DNA of 64,000 bases. Source: an uncultured Flavobacterium sp. (GTDB lineage: Bacteria; Bacteroidota; Bacteroidia; Flavobacteriales; Flavobacteriaceae). The notes under the pieces are model-generated. The model was given only the letters and a program-made list of their open reading frames with translations, was not told the DNA's origin and searched no databases. Numbering within the stretch: position 1 is the stretch's first letter; every line of letters begins with the position of its first letter. A program made the position numbers and the translations under genes. Below are positions 43,185-52,155 of this stretch, piece by piece. The DNA lies in NCBI RefSeq assembly GCF_943913405.1, contig NZ_CALTYA010000003.1:159836-223835 (forward strand). The letters run 5' to 3'.

Positions 43185-43310
43185 GTAAAAAAATAAGTCA
43201 ATGGATTTCAGATTTTAACATCAAAAAAACTTAATTCTCTTATTTTCTTAATGGTTCAAATCATAAAACTGCCATTTCAAATTTTTATCTAATTTTACAA
43301 AAAAATAAAA

Positions 43311-44084
43311 ATGAAAACCGACGTCTTAATCTCAAACACGCTTTATGTCATCGGGATTATTGTAATTATTCTTCTGGCCATTGGAATTCTCCTCCTTATA
43401 TATAAATTAAAAAAAGCCAAAGTACAAAAACAAGAATTTGAGGAAAAATACAATTCCTTAGAATTAAAAGTAAACGGACTAAAACTAGAAACCTTAGAAT
43501 CAAAATTAAATCCGCATCTTTTTAAAAACATCTTAAATTCAATTCAATCACACGCATATCAAACCTATCACGCGCTCGATAAATTGGCAAATGTCTTGGA
43601 TTATATTTTATATGAAAGCCAAAAGAAATTTGTGTCGCCAAAAGAAGAAATCGAGTTTGCGATGAACTTGATTGAAATTAATAAAATCAAGGTAAGTCCG
43701 CTGTTTGAATTAAAAGTAAAAACCAAAATCAAGGAAGATGAATTGCTTTATGAACAGCCGATTTTGGCGCCGATGATTTCTATTGATTTGATTGAAAATG
43801 CCTTTAAACATGCCGATTTAAAAAGTCCGGATGCTTTTATTTCTATCGTATTTGAATTCAAGGAAAGCAGTTTTTACTTGACGGTTTCCAATAAGATTTC
43901 CGATCACAAAACCTTGAAAAAAGACCACAGTGGCTTGGGCTCAAACACTCTGGAACAGCGCCTGAAAATAATTTACAACAATAATTTCAAACTCGATAAA
44001 TTTGTCGAAGATGATGTTTATATTGCTCACTTAAAAATTGACCTCCTTGAATACAAAGCTCAAATGCTTGCTTCTGGACGATGA
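43311..44084 (+). CDS. LytS-type sensor histidine kinase with minimal sensor
   Basis: 257 residues. A single membrane helix (about 10-32) and a coiled-coil (about 33-60) precede the His_kinase domain: KLNPHLFKNILNSIQSHAY carries the phospho-acceptor His near 66, and the ATPase N-box is DLIENAFKHADLKSPDAFIS, with LGSNTLEQRLKIIY near the end. There is no extracellular sensing domain, so signal input is through the membrane helix or another protein. The response-regulator gene starts inside its 3' end, so the pair is translated together. Confidence 0.88.
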   Translation: MKTDVLISNTLYVIGIIVIILLAIGILLLIYKLKKAKVQKQEFEEKYNSLELKVNGLKLETLESKLNPHLFKNILNSIQSHAYQTYHALDKLANVLDYILYESQKKFVSPKEEIEFAMNLIEINKIKVSPLFELKVKTKIKEDELLYEQPILAPMISIDLIENAFKHADLKSPDAFISIVFEFKESSFYLTVSNKISDHKTLKKDHSGLGSNTLEQRLKIIYNNNFKLDKFVEDDVYIAHLKIDLLEYKAQMLASGR

Positions 44085-44766
44085 ATTGCCAGGACTGACG
44101 TACTTAAAAATGATGTGTGAACAAATTCCAGAATTGGAAGTTGTGAAGGCATTTGACAATCCTGAAAAATTGCTCGCAGAAATGAAAAACTTGGATTTTG
44201 ATTTGGTAATTACCGACATCGAAATGCCAGGAATGGACGGCTTGAGCGTAGCGAATTTGCTGAAAGACAAAATGGTAATTTTCACAACGGCGTATAAAGA
44301 ATATGCGGTTGATGCTTTTGATATTGAAGCGATTGACTACATCACAAAGCCTGTAAAAAAAGATCGTTTGCAAAAAGCTGTCACAAAAGCTTTAGAGAAA
44401 ATCAACAAAAAAACATCCACTAAAAAGTTTGCACAACTCAATACAGATAAAGGAAAAGCACTTCTGTTTTTCGACCAGATCATCCACATTCAGCCATCAG
44501 AAAGCGACAGTCGCGACAAGGAAGTTTTGATGAAAGACGGAAATTCGATTTTACTGAAGAATATTACGTTTGCCAAATTACTTTCGGAACTTCCAAAAGC
44601 AGATTTCTGCAGAATAAACAAGAAGGATATTATCGCAATGTCAGCCGTAAAATTTTTTGCGCACGATGAAATCACGACTACAATTTTAGATAAATCTGGT
44701 AAAAATCTGGTTTTGTTTTTAAGCGATATTTACCGTTCTGATTTTCTTTGCAAGATCAATCTTTAA
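44047..44766 (+). CDS. LytTR-family response regulator
   Basis: 239 residues. The receiver domain has the acidic pair in CLLLDDELPGL, the phospho-accepting Asp in VITDIEMPGMDGL (about 56), and Lys in IDYITKPVKKDRL. From about 130 the LytTR DNA-binding domain follows (LLFFDQIIHIQPSES, FCRINKKDIIAMSAVKFFAH). No ATG precedes the receiver, so TTG at 44047 (giving MNTKLKCLLLDD) or TTG at 44038 must be used; I prefer the former. It overlaps the kinase gene by 38 nt. A cation antiporter gene follows 113 nt downstream and is a candidate target. Confidence 0.87.
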   Translation: MNTKLKCLLLDDELPGLTYLKMMCEQIPELEVVKAFDNPEKLLAEMKNLDFDLVITDIEMPGMDGLSVANLLKDKMVIFTTAYKEYAVDAFDIEAIDYITKPVKKDRLQKAVTKALEKINKKTSTKKFAQLNTDKGKALLFFDQIIHIQPSESDSRDKEVLMKDGNSILLKNITFAKLLSELPKADFCRINKKDIIAMSAVKFFAHDEITTTILDKSGKNLVLFLSDIYRSDFLCKINL

Positions 44767-44879
44767 GTTTTATTACAAAATTCTACCTTCTTATTACAAT
44801 TGCCCAAAACTATTTTACAAAATCAATTTGTATAAGATTTTCAATGTAGATATTTGCCCCCAAACAAATAACTACCGCA

Positions 44880-47150
44880 ATGCAAAAACATAAAAATTCC
44901 ATTTTCTACGTAGTTTTAATCGCTGTTTTTTCAGCAGTGATTTATTGGTTTTTAAACCAAGGAAAATTTCTGGAAGACGGAAGAAACATCGTTGAAAAAA
45001 CTTCAGATAAATCAGACTGGGCAGAATTTTTAGATTCCATGCAGCACAGTTTGCAGCATCCGCTGGCGATTTTATTAGCCCAGATTATTACAATTATTCT
45101 CGTTGCCAGATTCTTCGGATGGATTTGCAGAAAAATCGGACAGCCCTCAGTTATCGGAGAAATTATCGCTGGAATCGTTCTCGGGCCCTCACTTTTAGGA
45201 ATGTATTTTCCAGAATTCTCAGGAATTTTATTTGCAAAAGCTTCATTAGGAAATTTACAATTCTTAAGCCAAATCGGATTAATACTTTTTATGTTCGTCA
45301 TCGGGATGGAATTGGACTTAAAAGTCTTGAAAAATAAAGCACACGAAGCGGTCGTAATCAGCCACGCCAGTATTATTTTTCCATTTACTTTAGGAATCGG
45401 GTTGGCTTATTTTTTATACCAAACTTTTGCTCCGGAAGGTGTTGAATTCATGTCTTTCGCTTTATTTATGGGAATTGCGATGAGCATCACGGCTTTTCCT
45501 GTTTTGGCAAGAATCGTTCAAGAAAGAGGAATCCAAAAAACAAGATTGGGAAATATCGTGATTACTTGCGCTGCCGCAGATGATATAACGGCTTGGTGTA
45601 TTTTGGCCGCAGTTATTGCTATCGTAAAAGCAGGTTCCTTCGTGAGTTCGTTATATATTATTGCTTTGGCAGTTGCCTATGTTTTCTTGATGATTATGGT
45701 TGTAAAACCGTTCTTGAAAAGAGTAGGAGATTTATATTCTTCTCGAAAAACACTAAGCAAACCAGTTGTTGCCATCTTCTTTTTGACCTTGATTATTTCT
45801 TCGTATGTAACTGAAGTTATCGGGATTCATGCTTTATTCGGAGCTTTTATGGCCGGAGTTATTATGCCAGAAAGCGCAAAATTCAGAAGTATTTTTATCG
45901 AAAAAGTAGAAGATTTTGCTTTGATCGTTTTGCTTCCGTTATTCTTCGTGTTCACAGGTTTGAGAACTGAAATCGGACTTTTAGATGATATTTATCTTTG
46001 GAAAGTTACCGGATTAATCATTGCAGTTGCCGTTACCGGAAAATTTTTGGGAAGCACGCTTGCGGCCAAATTTGTAGGTCAAAATTGGAGAGACAGTTTG
46101 GTTATTGGAGCTTTGATGAACACGCGCGGGTTGATGGAATTGATCGTTTTAAATATTGGTTATGAATTAGGCGTACTTTCTCCGGCAATTTTCACGATGT
46201 TGGTTTTGATGGCTTTGCTGACAACTTTCATGACCGGACCCGCTTTAGATTTGATCAATTTAATCTTCAAGACGCAAAATTCTATTATTCCAGAATCAAT
46301 TACGAATAAATCAAAATACAAAATATTGCTTTCGTTTGCCGTTCCAGAAAGAGGAATTTCCTTATTGAAAATTGCAAATAGTTTAGTGAAAAAACAGAAC
46401 GGGAATGCGCTAATTACCACAATGCATTTGTCGTCAAGCAACGAACTCCACGGTTTTGACGCCAGCCATTATGAACAAGAAATTTTCAAGCCGATTGTAA
46501 ATGAAGCTGAGAATCTAGACCAAAAAATCGTTACGCTTTTCAAAGCTTCTGTTGATATTGACTCTGATGTGACTGAAATTGCGAACCAAGGCGAATTTGA
46601 TTTATTATTGATCGGTTTGGGACAGTCGATTTTTGAAGGAACTTTATTGGGAAGAGTTTTAGGCTACACCACAAGAATCATCAACCCAGATCGTTTGATT
46701 GACAAATTATCAGGAAAAGAAGGCTTGTTTGAAAATTCCCCATTTGATGAAAGAACACGCCACATTATTGCTTACAGCAAAATGCCAGTCGGAATTTTAG
46801 TAGATAAAAATTTAGAAGAAATCGATCAGGTTTTCATGCCGTTATTTGCTGCGGAAGATAAATTCTTGATTGAATATGCACAAAAATTAATTCACAATAA
46901 TGATTCTCAGATTACGGTTTTAGATCCGGCTGGAGAAATCAAAAATAATTCTGAAATTAAGGAAAGCATCCGCTCGATTGAACAGATTGCGCCGAATCAT
47001 ATTACAATGTCAAATGAAAAAACGATGAGCAAAGAATTTCTTGAAAAGCAAGATTTAATGATCATCAGCCTTGATAGTTGGAAGAAATTAGTCGATTCGC
47101 AAAGCGTATGGTTAAATAACACGCCATCTGTGTTAATTATTAAGCCATAA
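44880..47150 (+). CDS. CPA2-family cation/proton antiporter with C-terminal USP-like domain
   Basis: 756 residues. One N-terminal helix (about 8-26) precedes the Na+/H+ exchanger domain of about 12 helices: GQPSVIGEIIAGIVLGPSLL, the antiporter signature CAAADDITAWCILA near 222-235, HALFGAFMAGVIMPE and NTRGLMELIVLNIGYELG. Residues about 480-750 are a soluble region with two universal-stress-like halves (VPERGISLLKIANSLV; FDLLLIGLGQSIFEG), as in several Kef-like antiporters of Bacteroidota. It should exchange K+ or Na+ for H+ at the inner membrane. The pair LytS/LytTR lies directly upstream. Confidence 0.9.
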   Translation: MQKHKNSIFYVVLIAVFSAVIYWFLNQGKFLEDGRNIVEKTSDKSDWAEFLDSMQHSLQHPLAILLAQIITIILVARFFGWICRKIGQPSVIGEIIAGIVLGPSLLGMYFPEFSGILFAKASLGNLQFLSQIGLILFMFVIGMELDLKVLKNKAHEAVVISHASIIFPFTLGIGLAYFLYQTFAPEGVEFMSFALFMGIAMSITAFPVLARIVQERGIQKTRLGNIVITCAAADDITAWCILAAVIAIVKAGSFVSSLYIIALAVAYVFLMIMVVKPFLKRVGDLYSSRKTLSKPVVAIFFLTLIISSYVTEVIGIHALFGAFMAGVIMPESAKFRSIFIEKVEDFALIVLLPLFFVFTGLRTEIGLLDDIYLWKVTGLIIAVAVTGKFLGSTLAAKFVGQNWRDSLVIGALMNTRGLMELIVLNIGYELGVLSPAIFTMLVLMALLTTFMTGPALDLINLIFKTQNSIIPESITNKSKYKILLSFAVPERGISLLKIANSLVKKQNGNALITTMHLSSSNELHGFDASHYEQEIFKPIVNEAENLDQKIVTLFKASVDIDSDVTEIANQGEFDLLLIGLGQSIFEGTLLGRVLGYTTRIINPDRLIDKLSGKEGLFENSPFDERTRHIIAYSKMPVGILVDKNLEEIDQVFMPLFAAEDKFLIEYAQKLIHNNDSQITVLDPAGEIKNNSEIKESIRSIEQIAPNHITMSNEKTMSKEFLEKQDLMIISLDSWKKLVDSQSVWLNNTPSVLIIKP

Positions 47151-47165
47151 AATTAAAAAAAGCTT

Positions 47166-47173
47166 TACTTTTG
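47166..47173 (+). promoter_or_regulatory. -7 box upstream of the SMR gene
   Basis: TACTTTTG fits TAnnTTTG. Transcription would begin near 47180, ahead of the terminator-like hairpin and about 90 nt before the SMR start. Confidence 0.45.
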
Positions 47174-47217
47174 CAATGAATTAAGTACTTGTCGGATTAC
47201 ATATATATTAATTCCCC

Positions 47218-47249
47218 AAAACCTGCTAGATTTTTTTCTGGCAGGTTTT
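47218..47249 (+). terminator. Strong hairpin with T-tract between antiporter and SMR genes
   Basis: The arms AAAACCTGCTAG (47218-47229) and CTGGCAGGTTTT (47238-47249) form a 12-bp stem with one G-T pair and an 8-nt loop, followed by ATATATTTA. It may end the antiporter transcript, or attenuate the SMR gene, since the SMR -7 box lies upstream of it. Confidence 0.75.
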
Positions 47250-47269
47250 ATATATTTAAAACTATACGG

Positions 47270-47599
47270 ATGAACTGGATTTTATTAGTTATTGCAGGAT
47301 TATTTGAAGTAGGATTTGCTTCCTGTCTAGGAAAAGCCAAAGAAACTTCAGGAACAGAATCAACACTTTGGATGGTTGGATTTTTCGTCTGTCTTACAAT
47401 AAGCATGGCATTACTTTATAAAGCTACACAAGTTTTGCCAATCGGCACAGCTTATGCAGTTTGGACGGGAATCGGTGCCGTAGGAACCGTTTTAGTAGGG
47501 ATTTTAATCTTCAAAGAACCAGCAACTTTCTGGAGAATATTTTTTCTTTCGACATTAATAGCCTCGATTATCGGATTGAAATTTGTTTCAAGCCACTAA
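47270..47599 (+). CDS. Small multidrug resistance (SMR) family efflux protein
   Basis: 109 residues and four membrane helices. The SMR signature is visible: WILLVIAGLFEVGFASCLGKA with the essential Glu near residue 13, then GTAYAVWTGIGAVGTVLVGI. The family contains guanidinium exporters (Gdx/SugE) and drug exporters (EmrE); the GxAYAVWTGIGAVG motif is shared, so I leave the substrate open. The ATG at 47270 is chosen because an upstream TTG frame would run through the terminator hairpin. It overlaps the convergent DUF5686 gene by 4 nt at its end. Confidence 0.9.
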   Translation: MNWILLVIAGLFEVGFASCLGKAKETSGTESTLWMVGFFVCLTISMALLYKATQVLPIGTAYAVWTGIGAVGTVLVGILIFKEPATFWRIFFLSTLIASIIGLKFVSSH

Positions 47600-50088
47600 A
47601 TTCCGAGGTTTAAAATCACGGTAAGTTTTATCGAAATGTTGTCTTCGAATTTTGCAAGTTGGTTTGGTCCATATCTGTAAAATCCGGAAAGGCCGAGCAC
47701 TTTGTAAATCTGGTTTATTTCAATTCCAGATTCAAAAAAACCATCGCGAAGCGTTTTGTATTCCAATCCCACATGCTGTTCAGGTTTGTCTAAATCTCCC
47801 CACGCCATTCTTGAAACCAGCACGATTGAAGGCTTGATTCCTTTAATTATTTCAGTTCTTTTAAAGCCGTGTTTGAATTGGAACATGACATATTTGCTAG
47901 AGAAAAACTCATTGAAATACATCGTCTCAAAACTGTTTTTTCCAGCAATCGTAATTCTCTCGATTAATTTTTCCTTCGTAAGGCTGTTCGGCGAAGTATT
48001 ATACAAATGCGTCAAAGGAAGATCTCCTAAAGCATAACCGGCTTCCACCAAAAGTCCAGTTTTTTGTCCGTTCAGGTATTTTTTTTCATATTCAGCACGG
48101 ATGTCGAATTTTGAAAAAGTAAAATCATTCTCAAACATTTTAGGAAGCGACTGTGTAAATTGAAAGGTGAATTTTGGGTAGCGTTTTTCGGTTTCCAATC
48201 TTCCTGTCGGCGTCTGCATATAATCGCTGTAAGGATTCCATTGCATTGCAACCATTGCCGTGGTCATGTCATATTGATCGTATAAATTTCCGTCATTGAT
48301 ATAAAGATAACCGAATTTAGGCTCGATTCGGCTGTGCGTCAATTGCCAGATGCTTTCCGTTTTTGGAATTATTTTTGTTTCAATATAACCGCGCCAAGTT
48401 TTGTGGTTGTAAAAAGTACTCAAGTTGATTGGCCGCGGATCATAAATCTTGAAAACGCGTTTGTCAATAGCAAAAGAAGTACTCGCAATTTCTCGAACAT
48501 CATCGGTGTAGCTTCCGCCAATCCAAGTGTTTGAAAATTTTCCGAGTCTTGTTGCGCCTCCAATGCTGTACTTGAAATTTCCGTCTTTTGTTCCGTAAGC
48601 GCCATAACCTTCAAGCCTGAATCTTCTTGAAAATTTTTCATTCGTAATACCGCCAAGTCCCAAACGAAAGCCTTCATAATTGTTGAAACTCAAAAGATAG
48701 CGAAGATCTAAATCTACTGGTCCAATCGGAATATAGCCGTTTAAAACTTTTCTGCCAAGGCGTAATTTTCTTTCCAAACGCTCTTTTTTAGCGATGCTGT
48801 CAAGTGCAATATAAGTTCTTTCACTTCGAGAATCAAGGCTGTCTTTTCTGTAAGTATTCCAAAAAGTTTCATCCTTTTCGGCGGCATTATCTTTCACTTC
48901 CAGGTAAATCGAGGGATGTTTTATTTTTATTGGAATGTTATACTCTTTGTCAAAGTTATAAGATTTCGAGAGAAGATAAGTGAAATCAGAAGCGACTTTT
49001 TTTCGTTCATTATTTTCAAGATCTCCTTTAAATGTAATCGTTCCGCCTAAGATTCTGATGTCGTCGTCATTTTTCCCTTTGACAATCTTGAATTCTTTTT
49101 GTGTTGGAAACCAGATATTTTCTTTTTCTAGATATTCGAATTCATCCGTCGCAGTAATATCCAAAACGCTTCTGATTCGCATGATCGCTTTGGCAACAGC
49201 AAAACTATTTTGGTCAATATAAAGAACGCCTTGCAATCCAGCAGATTTTGCTTTTCTTTTAGGCTTGAAATAAATCATGTAAGTATTTCTGCCAGCAATT
49301 TCTACGGAATCAAGCAATTTGAAACGATAATCTTTAAAAGCATCTGGCGCAATCGGACTGTTGTATTTTGTTTCAAAAAGCTCATAACTGTTGTCGTAAA
49401 TCGAAAAAGACTGAAGATTAAAAGCAATAATTTCATAAATCGGATTCTTTAATCCAGCCATTCTTGAGCCCAAAACGGTTTCTTTCAGCTTGTTTTCGCT
49501 GAATTGAAATTGTGAAACTTTTTCCGTCTGGAACAAATGCTGCTTGCTGACGATTTTCTTGAATTCATAGTCGGAAGAATCGATTTCCTTGAATACTTTT
49601 CCAGAATAGCGATCTACAAAAACGGAGTCAATTCGCCCATCGATAGAATCTGGATTGGCTGAAACGATTAATTTATTATATGTCTTGAATTGAAAACTAT
49701 TCAGTCGCTGTTGCGGATTATTGCTTTTTTTATTTCGTATAGCTTTTCGGATAATTTCATTCGCAGCATTATCTTCTGAAGAAATTGTAATTTCATCAAG
49801 ATTTTCAGCTTTTGGTGAAAGCACAATATCATAGCGTTTTCTATTTCCTTTTGACGGAATAGTTTTTGGAAAATAGCCAATATAAGAAATGGTCAAAGAA
49901 GTGATTTCGTTTGGACTTTGCAACAAGAATTTTCCGTCAACATCAGTGATTGTTGCATTATTTTCAGATGCAACCGAAGCAAACGGCAATGGATTTTTGG
50001 TGTTTTCGTCTCTCACAATTCCAGAAACTTGAAATTGCGCATGGAGCGAGAGCGAGAAAAAAAGCAACAGAAAAGAGAAAAATCTCAT
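47596..50088 (-). CDS. Outer-membrane protein with carboxypeptidase-like domain and DUF5686 barrel
   Basis: 830 residues. The signal peptide is MRFFSFLLLFFSLSLHAQ. A carboxypeptidase-like regulatory domain (QVSGIVRDENTKNPLPFASV, to about 95) precedes a long beta-rich DUF5686-like region, with GVLYIDQNSFAVAKAIMRI, PIGPVDLDLRYLLSFNNYEG, GYALGDLPLTHLYNTSPNSL and a terminal strand ISIKLTVILNLGI that suggests a beta-barrel. Such proteins are common in Bacteroidota and lack a TonB plug; function unknown. The start at 50088 fits the signal peptide; a longer frame (to 50160) would begin upstream of the -7 box. Confidence 0.82.
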   Translation of the reverse strand: MRFFSFLLLFFSLSLHAQFQVSGIVRDENTKNPLPFASVASENNATITDVDGKFLLQSPNEITSLTISYIGYFPKTIPSKGNRKRYDIVLSPKAENLDEITISSEDNAANEIIRKAIRNKKSNNPQQRLNSFQFKTYNKLIVSANPDSIDGRIDSVFVDRYSGKVFKEIDSSDYEFKKIVSKQHLFQTEKVSQFQFSENKLKETVLGSRMAGLKNPIYEIIAFNLQSFSIYDNSYELFETKYNSPIAPDAFKDYRFKLLDSVEIAGRNTYMIYFKPKRKAKSAGLQGVLYIDQNSFAVAKAIMRIRSVLDITATDEFEYLEKENIWFPTQKEFKIVKGKNDDDIRILGGTITFKGDLENNERKKVASDFTYLLSKSYNFDKEYNIPIKIKHPSIYLEVKDNAAEKDETFWNTYRKDSLDSRSERTYIALDSIAKKERLERKLRLGRKVLNGYIPIGPVDLDLRYLLSFNNYEGFRLGLGGITNEKFSRRFRLEGYGAYGTKDGNFKYSIGGATRLGKFSNTWIGGSYTDDVREIASTSFAIDKRVFKIYDPRPINLSTFYNHKTWRGYIETKIIPKTESIWQLTHSRIEPKFGYLYINDGNLYDQYDMTTAMVAMQWNPYSDYMQTPTGRLETEKRYPKFTFQFTQSLPKMFENDFTFSKFDIRAEYEKKYLNGQKTGLLVEAGYALGDLPLTHLYNTSPNSLTKEKLIERITIAGKNSFETMYFNEFFSSKYVMFQFKHGFKRTEIIKGIKPSIVLVSRMAWGDLDKPEQHVGLEYKTLRDGFFESGIEINQIYKVLGLSGFYRYGPNQLAKFEDNISIKLTVILNLGI

Positions 50089-50139
50089 CAAAGGGGAATT
50101 TACTTTAAGACGATTGGATTCATGAATTGTTACACTTTG

Positions 50140-50147
50140 CAAAAGTA
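50140..50147 (-). promoter_or_regulatory. -7 box of the DUF5686 gene
   Basis: Minus-strand TACTTTTG, 51 nt before the ATG at 50088. Its position rules out the longer upstream start unless another promoter exists. Confidence 0.5.
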
Positions 50148-50163
50148 AGCTTCTTTGCATAAA

Positions 50164-50188
50164 AAAAATCCACTGTTTAAGTGGATTT
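50164..50188 (-). terminator. Terminator of the small membrane protein gene
   Basis: A perfect 10-bp stem, AAAATCCACT/AGTGGATTTT with a 5-nt loop, is followed on the minus strand by TTT; it begins 22 nt after the stop codon. Confidence 0.85.
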
Positions 50189-50209
50189 TAAGATAAAATT
50201 AATGAAAGA

Positions 50210-50653
50210 TTAATCTACAGTATTGATTTTCTCTACTTTGTCTTTCCAATATTGCATCATGGCAAAAGAAATGATCATTGATGAAGCGGCGCCTTCAATG
50301 AAAAGCCCAAAGCAAAATTGATATAGTGATGGCTCTCCGCCAAAGATATAGCTGTCTTTAAATTTTGCAAAATCACCTCCAAGCGACTCGATATAAATCA
50401 TGAAAGCGAAGATGCCTAAGATCAGCGAAACCATTCCGGTTAGAAATCCAGCCAGAAGGTTTGTCAGATATCCGTTGATTCCGTCGTGATAATTTGATCG
50501 AATAGTTCTGTTTACTCCATAAATTACAAATATGAAATTCAACAGTCTTAGATAAATTTGATCTGCCAATCCTAAAGTTTCTATTAATAGAAAGTATAAT
50601 CCGATACCTATGAAGATAATAATACCGTTGATGAATAGTCTAGAAAATTTCAT
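50210..50653 (-). CDS. Four-helix membrane protein, DUF4199-like
   Basis: 147 residues, four predicted helices (about 8-26, 33-47, 60-88, 108-130). The central LLAGFLTGMVSLILGIFAFMIYIE resembles DUF4199-type small membrane proteins of Bacteroidota, which have no known function. It is monocistronic, closed by its own terminator, with a long AT-rich upstream spacer (50654-50829). Low-confidence family call, firm as a gene. Confidence 0.6.
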   Translation of the reverse strand: MKFSRLFINGIIIFIGIGLYFLLIETLGLADQIYLRLLNFIFVIYGVNRTIRSNYHDGINGYLTNLLAGFLTGMVSLILGIFAFMIYIESLGGDFAKFKDSYIFGGEPSLYQFCFGLFIEGAASSMIISFAMMQYWKDKVEKINTVD

Positions 50654-50829
50654 AATAATCAGTTTAGTTAGTTATAGTTTTTGCCACGCAACATTTTTAA
50701 TTAATCGCATTGGTATAACTAAAATTACAAAATTTAATCTAGATTTTGATAATTTGATTGGCTATTAAATGGATTTTTAATAAAATTTTAATAAATAAGT
50801 TTTTTCTGATTTTAAGTTGTCAGCGTTTT

Positions 50830-52155
50830 TTATTTTATCACATTGCCTTGATTATCATATAGTAAAATCCAATCATTGTGAAAAAAGTAGTTCCATTCTG
50901 CCTGTGCCAAATCAACATCAGGATTTATGAGTTTTAAGTAAGGCTTTCTATTTATTGATACATTGCTGTCTGCAAAAATGCTGATATCGATTCCTTTTTG
51001 GGCATAATCTTTCTTGATTCGCTGTGCCAATTGCCAGATTGCATCTGGTTTTTCAGAAATCATATTTAGCTGTTTTGGCGTCAATTCGGCATGAAAATCA
51101 TAGAAAATTCTCTGATTCGTTTTCTTATTGTAAATCCTAAAATTCGTGTAGCCAGAACGCGAACGAAGCATCATCCGCCAGCTTAATCGGTGTCCTTCTT
51201 CTGTCCAAAGAACGTCTCCTTTTATGAACCAATGCCTTACGGGCAAAATGATTTGGATTATAAAATAAGGAAGAAAGAAATAAAGCAATACAGATTTGCT
51301 TTCATAAACAGGTTCTTTTTCCAAATCTAATTCAGGTTTTTTCTTGAAAAACAGCTGTCTTATTTTTTCTGGAGGATAAAAGAAAACGGCAAAACTTAAC
51401 GCGAAAAAAGGAAAAATTCCAATTTGTAAAGTCACCGCGTTGAACAAATGAAATATTAGAGAAGCAATAAATGCAATGGTTCGGGTTCTCTTCCAAAGCA
51501 ACATCGGAACAATCAGCATGTCAAACGCAATTCCGGAATAAGCGATGAAAAGATAAAACCATTTTTGATTGAAAATCTCTTGTATAAAAGGATAAGGCGA
51601 TTTATTTGCCAAAAGATTTTTGGTAAAAGTTCCGTCCAGCCAATCAGGATAAAATTTTGAAACAGTCGCAAAAAAGTAAACAATTGCAATTTGCAGAATC
51701 ATTACCCAAGAACACCATTTTGGCATGCTCAAGCTTTTTATCTCCGGATTTTTTTTGGCGTCAATTGAAGCATATTTATTTGCCGGAAGAAAAATCATGA
51801 TCAGGCAAACCAAAATCAGCATGTAGTAATGATTGTTGTAAGATGTTTTCTGCATCCAATAAGAAATTGTCCAAAGCAGGGTGAAAGCGCTCAAAGTCCA
51901 GCGGTATTTCCACCCGATCATGACAAGAATTCCCAAAATTCCCATCGTGGCGAAATAAAAATACATTCCGTAGCCGGGAAGCGGTTGCAGCCATTCCATG
52001 CCGATATGGCTGAAAGTGAATTTTGGGTCGATGAAATTGTTTTTTACCCAGCCGGTTAAAATGGCTCCAAAAGTTTCTGCAGCGAGCAGAAATCCGAAAA
52101 ATATCCTGAAAATAATCAGTGGCGCATTGTCTATTGGCTGGAAAAGTTTTTTCAT
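50830..52155 (-). CDS. HTTM-domain membrane protein
   Basis: 441 residues. The N-terminal 290 residues hold several hydrophobic helices of the HTTM (horizontally transferred transmembrane) type: PLIIFRIFFGFLLAAETFGA, TFSHIGMEWLQPLPGYGMYF and YWMQKTSYNNHYYMLILVCL. The last 150 are soluble (WTEEGHRLSWRMMLRSRSGY), a region found in vitamin-K-dependent gamma-carboxylase-like proteins. No vitamin K-dependent substrate is known in these bacteria, so the function is open. It overlaps the ribF stop by 4 nt (ATGA) and so is translated with ribF. Confidence 0.78.
   Translation of the reverse strand: MKKLFQPIDNAPLIIFRIFFGFLLAAETFGAILTGWVKNNFIDPKFTFSHIGMEWLQPLPGYGMYFYFATMGILGILVMIGWKYRWTLSAFTLLWTISYWMQKTSYNNHYYMLILVCLIMIFLPANKYASIDAKKNPEIKSLSMPKWCSWVMILQIAIVYFFATVSKFYPDWLDGTFTKNLLANKSPYPFIQEIFNQKWFYLFIAYSGIAFDMLIVPMLLWKRTRTIAFIASLIFHLFNAVTLQIGIFPFFALSFAVFFYPPEKIRQLFFKKKPELDLEKEPVYESKSVLLYFFLPYFIIQIILPVRHWFIKGDVLWTEEGHRLSWRMMLRSRSGYTNFRIYNKKTNQRIFYDFHAELTPKQLNMISEKPDAIWQLAQRIKKDYAQKGIDISIFADSNVSINRKPYLKLINPDVDLAQAEWNYFFHNDWILLYDNQGNVIK

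Noticed and set aside
47218..47249. Guanidine riboswitch upstream of the SMR gene
   Set aside because: No paired ACGR-loop hairpins or ykkC-like conserved blocks can be seen; the hairpin looks like a terminator.
47189..47269. N-terminal extension of the SMR protein
   Set aside because: It would begin with TTG before a terminator hairpin and add a polar segment unlike any SMR protein; the ATG at 47270 gives the exact family start.
50089..50160. Longer N-terminus of the DUF5686 protein
   Set aside because: It would start upstream of the -7 box at 50140-50147 and precede a clear signal peptide with unrelated residues.
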